Shown here: piece by piece, positions 55,517 through 64,000 of the stretch
How positions within the stretch are numbered: the first letter of the stretch is position 1
Layout: each line of letters opens with the position of its first letter
Origin: Streptomyces sp. I05A-00742
Lineage (GTDB): Bacteria; Actinomycetota; Actinomycetes; Streptomycetales; Streptomycetaceae
Direction of reading: 5' to 3'
Length of the DNA stretch: 64,000 nucleotides
Assembly (NCBI RefSeq): GCF_013055795.1
Contig: NZ_JABETO010000028.1
Coordinates: forward strand, 1 to 64,000
Program-made: the position numbers and the translations under genes
Notes under the pieces: generated by a model
Told to the model about the DNA's origin: nothing
What the model saw: the letters and a program-made list of their open reading frames with translations, nothing else
Databases searched by the model: none

Positions 55517-55552
55517 CCGGCGTCCCCAGGTGCGCTGGAGCCGGGGCTGAAG

Positions 55553-56164
55553 TCAGAGGTCGGCGAGCCGGTCGGCCGAGGAGATCACGTGGTCGACGAA
55601 GCCGTACTCCTTGGCCTCCTCGGCCGTGAAGTAGTTGTCGCGGTCGGAGTCCGCCTCGATCTGCTCCACCGGGCGGCCCGTGTGGTGGGCGATGCGCTGC
55701 TGGACCAGCTGCTTCACCGCCCGCATCTGCTCGATCTGGATCCTGATGTCGGACGCCGAACCGGCGAGCCCCGCGGACGGCTGGTGCATGAGGATGCTCG
55801 CGTGCGGCAGCGCGTACCGCTTTCCCGGGGCGCCCGCGCAGAGCAGGAACTGGCCCATCGAGGCCGTGAAGCCCATCGACAGGGTGGCCACGTCGTTCGG
55901 GATGAACTGCATGATGTCGTAGATGGCCAGCCCGGCCGTGATCGAGCCGCCAGGCGAGTTGATGTAGAGGTGGATGTCGCGGTGCCGGTCCTCGGCCGAC
56001 AGGAGCAGCATCTCGGCGCAGATCCGGTTCGCGATGTCGTCGTCGACCGGCTGTCCGAGCACGATGACGCGGTTGCGCAGCAGCCGCTGGTAGACGTGCT
56101 CCCCGGCGGGCGGTGCGGGCGGTGCGGCGGTGGTCGCGGCGGGGGAAAGGAGGAGTGCGGTCAT
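55553..56164 (-). CDS. clpP: ClpP-family serine peptidase (accessory paralogue)
   Basis: 203 aa from ATG 56162-56164. Triad Ser102 (GFTASMGQFLL), His127 (ILMHQPSAG) and Asp176 (DSDRDNYF) is complete; the SPGGSITAGLAIYD oxyanion loop is present. The motif around Ser is FTASMGQ rather than the usual QAASMGA, and the gene is alone, not paired with another clpP or clpX. Both suggest an accessory paralogue (ClpP3-5 type) rather than the housekeeping ClpP1P2. Divergent from a LysR regulator, with an operator-like palindrome in the gap. Confidence 0.88.
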   Translation of the reverse strand: MTALLLSPAATTAAPPAPPAGEHVYQRLLRNRVIVLGQPVDDDIANRICAEMLLLSAEDRHRDIHLYINSPGGSITAGLAIYDIMQFIPNDVATLSMGFTASMGQFLLCAGAPGKRYALPHASILMHQPSAGLAGSASDIRIQIEQMRAVKQLVQQRIAHHTGRPVEQIEADSDRDNYFTAEEAKEYGFVDHVISSADRLADL

Positions 56165-56219
56165 GAGATCAGCAAAACCCCAGCTCAGGGGTATCGTCCA
56201 ACAACTTTCGCGAGCGTTT

Positions 56220-56238
56220 TGACAACCGGGGGTTGTCA
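56220..56238. promoter_or_regulatory. operator-like palindrome between clpP and the LysR gene
   Basis: TGACAAC-CGGGG-GTTGTCA: perfect 7-bp arms with a 5-bp spacer, centred 25 bp before the LysR start and 65 bp before clpP. It overlaps plausible -35 elements on both strands, a typical place for autoregulation by the LysR protein. Confidence 0.5.
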
Positions 56239-56253
56239 TTCGAGGCTGGTTCC

Positions 56254-57240
56254 ATGGAACCCGACCTCCCCGGCATGCGCGCCTTCGTCGCCGTCGCCGA
56301 GGACCTGCACTTCGGACGGGCCGCCGCCCGGCTCTTCCTCACGCAGCAGGCGCTGTCGAAGCGCGTCCGCCGCCTGGAGGACGCCCTCGCCGTGCCCCTC
56401 CTCGAACGCACCACCCGCAGCGTCGAACTCACCCCGGCCGGACGGCGGTTCCTGCCGCTCGCCCAGGACGCCCTCGCCGCCTTCGACACGGCTGTCCAGA
56501 CCGTCCGCGGCGCCGTGCGCCCGCTGCGCGTCGAAGTGTTCGCCGAGCGCTTCACCCCGCTGCGGGTGCTCCGGGAGGCCGTCGCCCGCACTCCCGGGCT
56601 CCGGGTGGATCTCAGCATGCGGCAGGGGCTGGCCGCCGCCCTCCCGGCCCTGCAGGGCCGGGAACTCGACGCCGCGTTCGGCCGCGTCCACGACCTCGGC
56701 CGGCCCTGGCCCGCCGACCTCCTCCACCGGCCCGTCCACTGCGAACCCCTGCACGCCTACGTCCTCGCCGGGCACCGCCTCGCCGACCGGACCGACCTGC
56801 GCCCGGCCGACCTCCGGGACGCCGGCATCACCATGCCCGACCCCGGCGGCGCCGAGGAGTGGCGCGGCTATCTGATCCGGTTCTGCGAGGACTTCGGCAT
56901 CCCCCTGCGTTTCGCCGATCCGGCGGTGGGCGCCCGCGACTACGGCGAACTCATGCGGCGCGAGGAGCAGGCCGTGACCGTGGGGGAGGCGGGCATGGAC
57001 CTGCCGCACGACGGACGGGTGCGCCGCATCCCGCTCGTGGACCCCGCCCCCCTGCACCTGTGGTCCGTCATCTGGCACCGGTCCGACCGCAACCCCCAGT
57101 TGGCCGCCCTGCTGCGGGCCCTGCCCCACCCGAAGGGGCTCGAACCGGGCGGCCGCGGCGGTGGCGACGGCGGCGGCGGTGGCGTCTGGCTGCCGGAGCC
57201 GGAGCGGGCGGCGCTGTGGGGGAGCGAGGCGGACGGCTGA
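56254..57240 (+). CDS. LysR-family transcriptional regulator
   Basis: 328 aa from ATG 56254. N-terminal winged helix: MRAFVAVAEDLHFGRAAARLFLTQQALSKRVRRLEDAL, then LLERTTRSVELTPAGRRFL. The effector domain (about 95-290) is full length and ends in a Gly-rich loop (GGRGGGDGGGGGVW) followed by LPEPERAALW. Divergent from clpP, so it may control that peptidase and itself through the palindrome at 56220. The inducer is unknown. Confidence 0.9.
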   Translation: MEPDLPGMRAFVAVAEDLHFGRAAARLFLTQQALSKRVRRLEDALAVPLLERTTRSVELTPAGRRFLPLAQDALAAFDTAVQTVRGAVRPLRVEVFAERFTPLRVLREAVARTPGLRVDLSMRQGLAAALPALQGRELDAAFGRVHDLGRPWPADLLHRPVHCEPLHAYVLAGHRLADRTDLRPADLRDAGITMPDPGGAEEWRGYLIRFCEDFGIPLRFADPAVGARDYGELMRREEQAVTVGEAGMDLPHDGRVRRIPLVDPAPLHLWSVIWHRSDRNPQLAALLRALPHPKGLEPGGRGGGDGGGGGVWLPEPERAALWGSEADG

Positions 57241-57276
57241 ACGGGCCGACGGGGCAGCCCTGTCAGCGGTCCCGCA

Positions 57277-57364
57277 CTACCCGTCGTCACCGGTCCGGCT
57301 GCCCGCCGTCACAGGCCCCTCTACCCGTCGTCACCGGTCTCGCGCTACCCGCCGTAGCACAGGC
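57277..57364. repeat. 44-bp imperfect tandem duplication
   Basis: CTACCCGTCGTCACCGGT starts at 57277 and again at 57321 with the rest of the unit also similar (GCCCGCCGTCACAGG / TACCCGCCGTAGCACAGG). The second copy runs into the 3' end of the VOC gene. Looks like a recent local duplication in a convergent spacer. Confidence 0.65.
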
Positions 57365-57722
57365 AGAACGGATGCCCCGCCGGGTCGGTGAACACCCGGT
57401 ACCCGCTCGTCGTCCCGCCGCTGTCGTGCAGGAAGCGTGCGCCGAGGGAGATCACCTCCCGCTGCGCCCGCTCCAGGTCCTCCCGGGTGCCGACCGTGAG
57501 GTCGAGGTGGAACTGCTGCGGGTGGTCCGGGTCCGGCCAGCGCGGCGGCCGGTGGTTCGGGGCCTTCTGGAAGGCGAGCGGGGTACCGCCGTCGGGGCCG
57601 CGCAGCCACACCCAGTCCGGGTCGCTCGCGTCCACCTTCCAATCGAGGACCGCCCCGTAGAAACCGGCCAGTGCCGCCGGGTCGGGACAGTCGATGACCG
57701 TGCAATCCAGTTTCGCGATCAT
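57345..57722 (-). CDS. VOC-family (glyoxalase-like) protein
   Basis: 125 aa from ATG 57720-57722 (GGGAGC upstream). One VOC domain in two beta-alpha-beta modules: KLDCTVIDCPDPAALAGFYGAVLDW and FHLDLTVGTREDLERAQREVISLGA, ending with FTDPAGHPFCLCYGG. Ligands of a metal site (His and Glu) are only partly visible, so enzyme or binding protein (bleomycin-resistance-like) cannot be told apart. Convergent with the LysR gene. Confidence 0.85.
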   Translation of the reverse strand: MIAKLDCTVIDCPDPAALAGFYGAVLDWKVDASDPDWVWLRGPDGGTPLAFQKAPNHRPPRWPDPDHPQQFHLDLTVGTREDLERAQREVISLGARFLHDSGGTTSGYRVFTDPAGHPFCLCYGG

Positions 57723-57907
57723 GGTGTGATGCTCCCGCAGGGGACAGGATCCGTCCACCGGGTACCCGGGGAATCCGGGACGACACACCCCGGTACGGGG
57801 GTGGCGTGGGTACCCGTACGGAGGCGCCTGGACAGAATCTGACCGGTTGGTCCGGTCCGGACGGCTTCACTTCGCACGATCTCGGGAACAAACCTTCCAC
57901 AGGGTCC

Positions 57908-57947
57908 GTCCCGCTGGTCACCGTCATCGGCCGGTGATCAGCGGGAC
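57908..57947 (-). terminator. terminator of the beta-galactosidase gene
   Basis: 16-nt arms (57908-57923 and 57932-57947) pair with one G-T wobble and an 8-nt loop, about 90 bp beyond the minus-strand stop at 58040. The rest of 57723-58039 shows only repeated GGGCCTT-like words and no gene. Confidence 0.6.
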
Positions 57948-58039
57948 GGGGGCCTTGAGAGGGCCTTTGAGGACCTTGGCAGGGGCCTGGAGGGAGGCCT
58001 TCAGCTTGAGGGGGCCGGTCCCGTACGGAGGCGGGCCGG

Positions 58040-59794
58040 TCAGCCGGGAACCGGTTCCAGCAGGGCCGACGTCCCGCCCGCCCGGTCCATCTCCAGCACC
58101 AGGAGCTCGTTCCGTCCCTCGTGCAGCACGGGCCCCGGCACCCAGAGCGTGCGCTGCGGGCCGGCGGACCAGTACCGGCCGAGGCAGAAACCGTTCACCC
58201 AGACGAACCCCCGCCCCCAGCCCGGCAGTCCGAGCACCGCGTCACCGGGGCCCGCCACCAGGAAGGTCCCCCGGTACAGCCCCGGTTCCTCCCCACCGGC
58301 CGGCCGCCACCGCACCGCCGCGAGCGCGCCCTCCTCCGTGAGCGCCGCCAGCCGCAGCCCGCGCGCCCGTACGCCGTGGACGTACTGGCCGCCGTGCAGC
58401 AGCCCGCCCGTCAGCCCCTTCCGTTCGCCCAGGCGCGGACCGTAGTTGACCCGGCCCAGCGACTCCACCCACAGCTCCACCGAGGCCGGCCCCGGCACGT
58501 CGCCGATCAGCCCCTCCTCGTCGTCGAGCACGGCCGTCCGCACCCCGTCGACGTACGCGACCGCCAGGTCGCGCAGCCCGGACACCCGCAGCGGCAGCGC
58601 CCGGCGCGGGCCCGGGACGGTGAAGCGATAGCGGACGACGCCCCGGTCCACCCCCAGCTCCTCGAACGACGGTGGCACCACGGCCTCCCGTCCGGCCCCG
58701 CCCAGCGCGTCCATCACCTCGCCCGGCGGCGCCCACCGCGTGAGCTCCGCCCGCACCGGCGCCCCGAGCGCCGGGGGAGCGGGCGGCACGTCCGGCAGCG
58801 CCCCCTCGGCGTGGCCGGCCAGCACCTCGCGGAAGGCGTGGAACTTGGCCGTCGGCCGTCCGTACTCGTCGACGGGCGCGTCGTAGTCGTACGAGGTCAC
58901 CGTCGGACGCAGCGCGCCGCGGTGCTCCTCCCCGGCCCGGTTGGCCCCCGACCAGCCGCCGAAGCTCGTCCCGCCGTGCGCCATATAGAGGTTCACCGAG
59001 GCCCCGCACTCCAGGATCTCCCGCAGCGCGGCCGCCGCCTCCCCGGCGTCCCGCTCCGCCGCCGCGCCACCCCAGTGGGTGAACCAGCCGCACCAGAACT
59101 CCATGCACATCAGCGGCCCGTCCGGCCGGTGCCGGCGCAGCGCCCGGAACGCCTCCCGCGCGCCCGACCCGAAGTTCACCGTGGCGAGCGCTCCGGGGAC
59201 CGTCCCTGCGGTGAGCATGTGGTCCTCCGGCCCGTCCGACGTCACCAGCGGCACCGTCACACCCGCGGTCCGCAGCCGCGCCACGAGGTGACGCAGGTAC
59301 TCCTGGTCGCTGCCGTACGAGCCGTACTCGTTCTCCACCTGCACCAGGACGACCGGGCCGCCCCGGCCGATCTGCCGCCCGGTCACCTCGGGGAGCACGG
59401 CGTCCAGCCAGCCGTCCACCGCGCGCAGGTACTCCGGGTCGCTCGTCCGCACCCGGGGCCCCAGCCGTCCCGTGAGCCAGTGCGGCAGGCCGCCGTTCTC
59501 CCATTCCGCACAGATGTACGGGCCGGGGCGCACGATCGCGTACAGCCCCGCCCCGGCGGCCGTGTCCAGGAACCGGCCCAGCTCGCCCACGTCGTGCGTC
59601 CGGCCCTCCACGGGCTCGTGCCGGTTCCACGGGACGTACGTCTCCACGCAGTTGAGCCCCATCGCCCGCAGCATCGCCAGCCGGTGCGCCCAGTGGCCCT
59701 CGTGCACCCGGAAGTAGTGCAGTGCTCCCGAGAGCAGCCGCACCGGGCGTCCGTCGATCCGGAACCCGTCGTCCCCCGCGGTGAAGTGCGGCAC
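58040..59794 (-). CDS. glycoside hydrolase family 35 beta-galactosidase
   Basis: 584 aa from GTG 59792-59794. Characteristic blocks: FRIDGRPVRLLSGALHYFRVH, LNCVETYVPWNRHEP, YAIVRPGPYICAEWENGGLPHWL (family signature), VLVQVENEYGSYG (acid/base Glu) and CMEFWCGWF (nucleophile Glu), then beta-sandwich domains ending in WVNGFCLGRYW. The frame is open to ATG 59956, but the extra 54 residues are Ala/Pro low complexity and not family-like; 584 aa is the usual length. No signal peptide, so cytoplasmic. Hydrolyses terminal beta-galactosides. Confidence 0.9.
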   Translation of the reverse strand: MPHFTAGDDGFRIDGRPVRLLSGALHYFRVHEGHWAHRLAMLRAMGLNCVETYVPWNRHEPVEGRTHDVGELGRFLDTAAGAGLYAIVRPGPYICAEWENGGLPHWLTGRLGPRVRTSDPEYLRAVDGWLDAVLPEVTGRQIGRGGPVVLVQVENEYGSYGSDQEYLRHLVARLRTAGVTVPLVTSDGPEDHMLTAGTVPGALATVNFGSGAREAFRALRRHRPDGPLMCMEFWCGWFTHWGGAAAERDAGEAAAALREILECGASVNLYMAHGGTSFGGWSGANRAGEEHRGALRPTVTSYDYDAPVDEYGRPTAKFHAFREVLAGHAEGALPDVPPAPPALGAPVRAELTRWAPPGEVMDALGGAGREAVVPPSFEELGVDRGVVRYRFTVPGPRRALPLRVSGLRDLAVAYVDGVRTAVLDDEEGLIGDVPGPASVELWVESLGRVNYGPRLGERKGLTGGLLHGGQYVHGVRARGLRLAALTEEGALAAVRWRPAGGEEPGLYRGTFLVAGPGDAVLGLPGWGRGFVWVNGFCLGRYWSAGPQRTLWVPGPVLHEGRNELLVLEMDRAGGTSALLEPVPG

Positions 59795-60081
59795 GGCAGC
59801 CCCCGCCCTCGTCGGCCCGCACCGGGCGGCCGGGCCGGGGCCATCCTCGCCCACGCCCGGGGCCGCCGTCACCAGGGCGGGGGCACCGGCGGGCGGCGCG
59901 GGTGCGTACGGGGCCGGGGCCGGCGCGGGAGTGGGCGCGGGCGCCCACGGCGGCATGCGCGGGCGCCCGTGCCGTCGGCCCGTCGGACGCCCGTATCGTC
60001 GGCCCGTGGTGCCCCGGCCCGTGGTGCGGGACGGAACATCGGGTCGGCGCGGGCCGCCCGTTGCGCATAAGGTCGGTCGAT

Positions 60082-60462
60082 ATGAACGACAGCACCAACT
60101 CCGAGAGCCCGGGTGCCGGCCGTACGGGCCCGGTTCCGTCCGACGCGTCCGCCACCGCCGCCGCGGGTACGCCGGACGACGCCGTGCGGGCCGAGCTCTC
60201 CCGGCTGCGGGACAGCATCGACAACATCGACGCCGCGGTGATCCACATGCTCGCCGAGCGCTTCAAGTGCACCCAGCAGGTGGGCCACCTCAAGGCCGCG
60301 CACAAGATGCCGCCCGCTGACCCGGCCCGTGAGTCCCGGCAGATCGCCCGCCTCCGCGACCTCGCCGAGAACGCCAAACTCGACCCGGCGTTCGCGGAGA
60401 AGTTCCTCAACTTCATCATCGCCGAGGTGATCCGGCACCACGAGACGATCGCCCGCACATAG
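60082..60462 (+). CDS. chorismate mutase (AroQ type)
   Basis: Converts chorismate to prephenate for Phe/Tyr synthesis; 126 aa. A disordered Ser/Thr/Ala N-terminus (~30 residues) precedes the all-helical AroQ domain: LRDSIDNIDAAVIHMLAERFKCTQQVGHLKAAHKMPPADPARESRQIARL and LNFIIAEVIRHHE. The Arg/Lys/Glu residues of the active site (Arg in AERFK, Lys in HLKA, Arg in PARE) are present. No Shine-Dalgarno, and TAAGGT (60068-60073) ends 8 nt before the ATG, hence probably leaderless. Competes with TrpE for chorismate. Confidence 0.9.
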   Translation: MNDSTNSESPGAGRTGPVPSDASATAAAGTPDDAVRAELSRLRDSIDNIDAAVIHMLAERFKCTQQVGHLKAAHKMPPADPARESRQIARLRDLAENAKLDPAFAEKFLNFIIAEVIRHHETIART

Positions 60463-61121
60463 CCCACGCGTCCGCCCGGGTCGCTCCCCTTCCGCCGGAG
60501 CCCCCAACTCTCGTGCGGACCGCGCGGCCGCCTCCGGCGCACGGAGCCGGCCCCGGACCCTGCCCTGAAACGGACGGCTGCCGGTGCTCCCCGCCGAGGA
60601 CGGACCGACGACCCTCTCCGGTCGGCCTCTCCCCGGCCGGGGCCGCCCCACCGAGCCGGCCGGCCCGGCACTGGTCTCCGTCCCGCCTCGGCGGGCGGCC
60701 GGGCGGCGGCCCCTTTCCGCCTCGGCGGGCGGCGGTTCCCTTGCCACCCGGACGAACGGCCTGACGATCGGCCCGGCGGTGGTTCTCTTCTCGCCCCGGC
60801 GGGCGGCCCGACGGCTGACCTGGCGGCGGTTCTCTTCCCGTCCCGGCGGGCGGCCCGACGATCCGGGCGGTGATTCTCTTCTCGCCCCTGCGGGCGGTCC
60901 GACGACCGCCTGCGGCGCTCCTCCTCCCGCCCCGGCGGCAGCCCCTTCCCGCCTGGACGAGCGGCCCGGCGCCGGCGGTCCGTCTCGCCGATGGCCCACC
61001 ACTGGCGGTCCGGACCGCCGACGCCCCGATCCCAGTGGCCGGGTGACCCGCCCGACCCGGTATCCGTGCTGTCACACACCCCCACACCCCCACACCCCCT
61101 TCCTCCCAACCCTCCTAACTT
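60463..61121. other. 659-bp non-coding GC-rich region with degenerate repeats
   Basis: Between chorismate mutase and a membrane protein. From about 60640 to 60980 the words CGGCGGGCGGC and GGTTCTCTTC recur six or so times at irregular 30-75 bp spacing, often with CCCGACGA following. All frames are Arg/Pro-rich without Streptomyces codon rhythm. I see no gene, tRNA or clear hairpin. The end (61070-61110) is C/A-rich. Confidence 0.5.
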
Positions 61122-61177
61122 TCGCGGCCTCGCGGCCTCGCGGCCTCGCGGCCTCGCGGCCTCGCGGCCTCGCGGCC
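61122..61177. repeat. perfect 8-bp tandem repeat, 7 copies
   Basis: TCGCGGCC is repeated seven times without a mismatch, 12 bp beyond the stop codon of the minus-strand membrane gene. Perfect identity points to recent slippage. Confidence 0.9.
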
Positions 61178-61189
61178 GACGAGCGCCCC

Positions 61190-61780
61190 TCACCCGGCCG
61201 CCGCCGCCCCCGCCTCCCGCAGTCCGCCGCCCGCCGGGCAGTCCCGCCGCCGTCGCCAGTAGGCCCAGGTCAGGGCCAGCACCAACGGCCCCCACAGGGC
61301 ACACAGTCCGCTGACCGTCACCGCCAGGACATGCCACCACACGTTGTCGTACGCCATGTCGTGGAAACCGGCCAGCTCGAACGACACCAGGAACCACTGC
61401 ACCAGCAGCGCGCTGAACGCGAGACCGGCGAGGGTCGCCGGTACCACCACCGCCGCCGGCGGGATGCGCCTGCCCCGGAACACCGGAACCCGGTCGTGGA
61501 ACACCTCGCCCCAGGGGCGCACGAGGCCCGAACACAGCAGCGCGAACGTCTCGGAGAGGAGGCTGAGCAGCACGACGTAGCCGACGGCCAACCACCGGGG
61601 CCACGGTGCGGGATCCATGTCCATCCCCATGGTGAAGTCGAACCCGATGGGCAACCGCCAGAGGCAGACCGGCAGTCCCATCCAGGGGAGCAGCCGAGCC
61701 GTGCGCTGCGCCCAGCGCGGTACGGGCCGGTCGGTCTTCAGGGGCCGCGCGGGCCGCTGCTGCAAGTCGTTGGTCGCCAT
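61190..61780 (-). CDS. integral membrane protein, 196 aa
   Basis: ATG 61778-61780 with GGGAGG 9 nt upstream. After a basic N-terminus (LQQRPARPLKTDRPVPRWAQR) there are four or five hydrophobic segments (LPWMGLPVCLW, WLAVGYVVLLSLLSETFALLCSG, AAVVVPATLAGLAFSALLVQWFLV, WHVLAVTVSGLCALWGPLVLALTWAYW). No family motif is recognised. Divergent from pepN. An upstream in-frame ATG (61948) would overlap pepN and is rejected. Confidence 0.75.
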   Translation of the reverse strand: MATNDLQQRPARPLKTDRPVPRWAQRTARLLPWMGLPVCLWRLPIGFDFTMGMDMDPAPWPRWLAVGYVVLLSLLSETFALLCSGLVRPWGEVFHDRVPVFRGRRIPPAAVVVPATLAGLAFSALLVQWFLVSFELAGFHDMAYDNVWWHVLAVTVSGLCALWGPLVLALTWAYWRRRRDCPAGGGLREAGAAAAG

Positions 61781-61812
61781 GCGTCCAGCCTCCCGGGCAG
61801 GCGACCGGACAT

Positions 61813-61832
61813 GATCGTGCCTGGGCACGATC
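61813..61832. promoter_or_regulatory. 20-bp operator-like palindrome before pepN
   Basis: GATCGTGCC-TG-GGCACGATC has perfect 9-bp arms. It lies in the divergent gap between the membrane-protein gene (33 bp away) and pepN (77 bp away). No cognate regulator is obvious nearby. Confidence 0.55.
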
Positions 61833-61908
61833 TCCCTCCGCCGAGCGGCGGAGAGGAACGGGCATATTGCCTCGCCCGCCGCCGAGGCGCTGCGGCAGCA
61901 TGGCCGCC

Positions 61909-64000
61909 ATGACCGTACTGACGCGCGACGAAGCGCAGGCCAGGGCACAACTCCTCGATGTCCACAGCTATGACATCGACCTCGATCTCACCCGTGGCGC
62001 GGAACACTTCCGTTCCATCACGGTGATCCGCTTCAGCGCACGCGCCGGTGGCGACACCTTCGTCGACATCCGTCCCGCCGCCCTCCTGAGCGCCTCCCTC
62101 GACGGTCGAGGCCTCGACGTCACCTCCCTCGACGACAACCGGCTGCCCCTCACCTCGCTCACCCCGGGCGACCACGAGCTGCGCGTCGAGGCCGACATGA
62201 GCTACTCCCGCACCGGCGAGGGCATGCACCGTTTCACCGACCCCGCCGACGGCGAGACCTACCTCTGGTCCCAAATGTTCCTGGAGGACGTCCAGCGCGT
62301 CTTCGCCGCCTTCGACCAGCCCGATCTCAAAGCCGTCTTCACCTCCACGGTCACCGCGCCGCCCGAGTGGACCGTCCTCGGCAACACCGTCGCCACCCGC
62401 GTCGGACCGCCCGCCGACGGCCGTTGGCAGCTGCCCACCACCTTGCCCCTGAGCACCTATTTCGTCGCGTTCGCCGCCGGCCCCTGGCACACCGTCCGCA
62501 CCGAGCACGCCGGACTGCCCTTCGCCCTCCACTGCCGCCGGTCCCTCGCCGCGCACCTCGACGCCGACGCCGAGGAACTCTTCGACATCACCCGCCGCTG
62601 CTTCGACCGCTTCCACGAGATCTTCGACGAGCCCTACCCTTTCGACTCCTACGACCAGGCGTTCGTCCCCGAATTCAACCCCGGCGCCATGGAGAACCCC
62701 GGACTGGTCACCTTCCGCGACGAATACGTCTTCCGCTCCGCCGCCACCGACACCGAACGGCAGAACCGGGCCATCACCATGGCGCACGAAATGGCGCACA
62801 TGTGGTTCGGCGACCTCGTCACCCTCCGGTGGTGGGACGACATCTGGCTCAACGAGTCCTTCGCGGAGTACATGGGCTACCAAGTCCTCACGGAGGCCAT
62901 GGACTTCACGGGACCGTGGGCCGAATTCGGCATCAGCCGCAAGGCATGGGGCTCCGACGCCGACCAGCGCGAGACCACCCACCCCGTCGCCCCCGACGCC
63001 GACGCCGTCCGCGACACCGGCACCGCCCTCCTCAACTTCGACGGCATCTCCTATGCCAAGGGCGCCGGCGCCCTGCGCCAACTCGTCGCCTGGATGGGCG
63101 AGAAGGACTTCCTGGCCGGCATCAACGACCACTTCGCCCGGCACCGCTTCGGCAACGCCACCCTCGCCGACTTCATCGACTCCCTCTCCCGGGCCTCCGA
63201 CCGCGACGTCCACGCCTGGGCCCGGCAGTGGCTCCGCACCACCGGCGTCGACACCCTCACCCCGCGGATCGACACCACCGCAGACGGCCACTGGCGGCTC
63301 ACCGTCGACCACGAGGGCACCCGCCCCCACCGCATCGCCGTCGGCCTCTACGACCAGGATCCCCGGGAGCCCGGGCGGCTCACCGCCCGTGAGCGCACCG
63401 AGTCGACCTCCCCGCGTCCGCACCGGTACTCGGCGGCCCGGGCCCCCGGCCCGCCCTCGTCCTCCTCAACGACGGCGACCTCACCTACGCCAAGGTTCGC
63501 CTGGACCCCGCCTCCCACGACGCCGTCGTACACGGCCTCTCCGGCCTGCCCGACCCCCTCACCCGCGCCGTCGTCTGGAACGCCCTCCGCGACCTGGTCC
63601 GCGACGGCCGGATCGCCCCCGACGTCTACCTCCAAGCCGCCCGCGCCCACCTCCCGCACGAGACCGACAACGCCGTCGTCCAGGGCGTCCTCACCTTCGC
63701 CCACACCCAGATCGCCGACCAGTACCTCCCCGCCGACCGCCGCGACGACGCCCTCGCCGTCCTCCGCGACACCTGCCACGACCTCCTGCGCCGCACGGAG
63801 AACGGCACCTCCGCGGGCATCCGCCTCACCGCCGTGCGCACCCTCGTCGCCGGCAGCACCGCCCCCGGCACCCTCCACGACTGGCTCCGCGCCGGGACCG
63901 TCCCCGGCGGCCCCGCCCTCGACCCCGAACTCCGCTGGCGCGTCCTCGCCCGCCTCGCCGCCCTCGGCGCCGTCACTCCGGCGGACATCGACGCCGAACT
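61909..64000 (+). pseudogene. pepN: M1-family aminopeptidase N, frame broken near 63.4 kb and cut by window edge
   Basis: From ATG 61909 the frame encodes a normal M1 N-terminus: GAMENPGL exopeptidase motif and zinc site HEMAHMWFGDLV (HEMAH at 293-297) with the distal Glu in NESFAEYMGY. After about residue 495 (63393-63440) homology leaves this frame: the conserved C-terminal sequence LVLLNDGDLTYAKVRLDP and everything after it lies in the frame one base earlier, open from 63393 to the window end. A one-base deletion (or two-base insertion) explains this. It is either a real inactivation of the C-terminal domain or a sequencing error. The catalytic domain is intact. Confidence 0.85.

Noticed and set aside
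59795..59956. 54-residue Ala/Pro N-terminal extension of the GH35 enzyme
   Set aside because: Not family-like, and 584 aa from the GTG at 59794 matches normal GH35 length; kept only as an alternative.
58242..61910. 1222-codon minus-strand frame across chorismate mutase and the non-coding region
   Set aside because: It conflicts with the GH35 gene, chorismate mutase and the membrane gene, and is Arg/Gly/Pro low complexity.

Overview
The window is chromosomal DNA from a Streptomyces-type actinomycete. Evidence is the very high G+C, third codon positions dominated by G and C, frequent GTG starts, ATGA/GTGA start-stop overlaps inside operons, and a gene order (dnaE, his, trp, lgt, gltBD) like the conserved core of Streptomyces chromosomes. 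I saw no tRNA, rRNA, insertion sequence, phage gene or CRISPR array.

Layout. 1-12.0 kb: a truncated membrane protein, dnaE (replicative polymerase), an NYN-domain protein, an ABC exporter pair, a DUF2567 protein, a 24-codon gene for ribosomal protein bL37, a YbaK deacylase, a LON-domain protein and a pentapeptide-like membrane protein. 12.3-18.0 kb: hisD-hisC-hisB-(55 aa membrane protein)-hisH-priA-(Rid protein)-hisF, every junction overlapping. 18.2-29.7 kb: a DinB-like protein, a Pro-rich membrane protein, then hisI-trpE-three small membrane proteins-trpC-trpM-trpB-trpA-DsbA-like-lgt and a VIT-type metal transporter. 29.9-36.0 kb: gltB-gltD. PriA serves both histidine and tryptophan synthesis, which fits the lack of a trpF beside trpC/B/A.

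36-64 kb is more variable: a secreted AMIN-like protein behind a LexA-like box, two orphan immunity-like genes, a Tat-exported L-glutamate-oxidase-like flavoprotein, and a divergent two-operon locus (41.0-48.3 kb) that looks like a synthase-dependent exopolysaccharide system: a processive GT2 synthase with a small membrane partner, a UDP-GlcNAc 2-epimerase, a DUF2334 deacetylase-like protein, a GH113-like lipoprotein and a secreted jelly-roll-like protein. This is the best candidate for an undescribed system. Then come a metallopeptidase, an S. griseus-type trypsin, a basic repeat protein, a two-component pair behind a 14-bp minisatellite, an MFS exporter, a ClpP paralogue divergent from a LysR regulator, a GH35 beta-galactosidase, chorismate mutase and a pepN aminopeptidase whose frame is broken near 63.4 kb.

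Four copies of a palindromic intergenic element follow the 3' ends of plus-strand genes (6.0, 18.0, 28.6, 40.4 kb). Several genes lacking a Shine-Dalgarno have a -10-like hexamer 6-8 nt before the start codon, suggesting leaderless transcripts. All calls are from reading the sequence; family names come from memory of motifs and were not checked by search.
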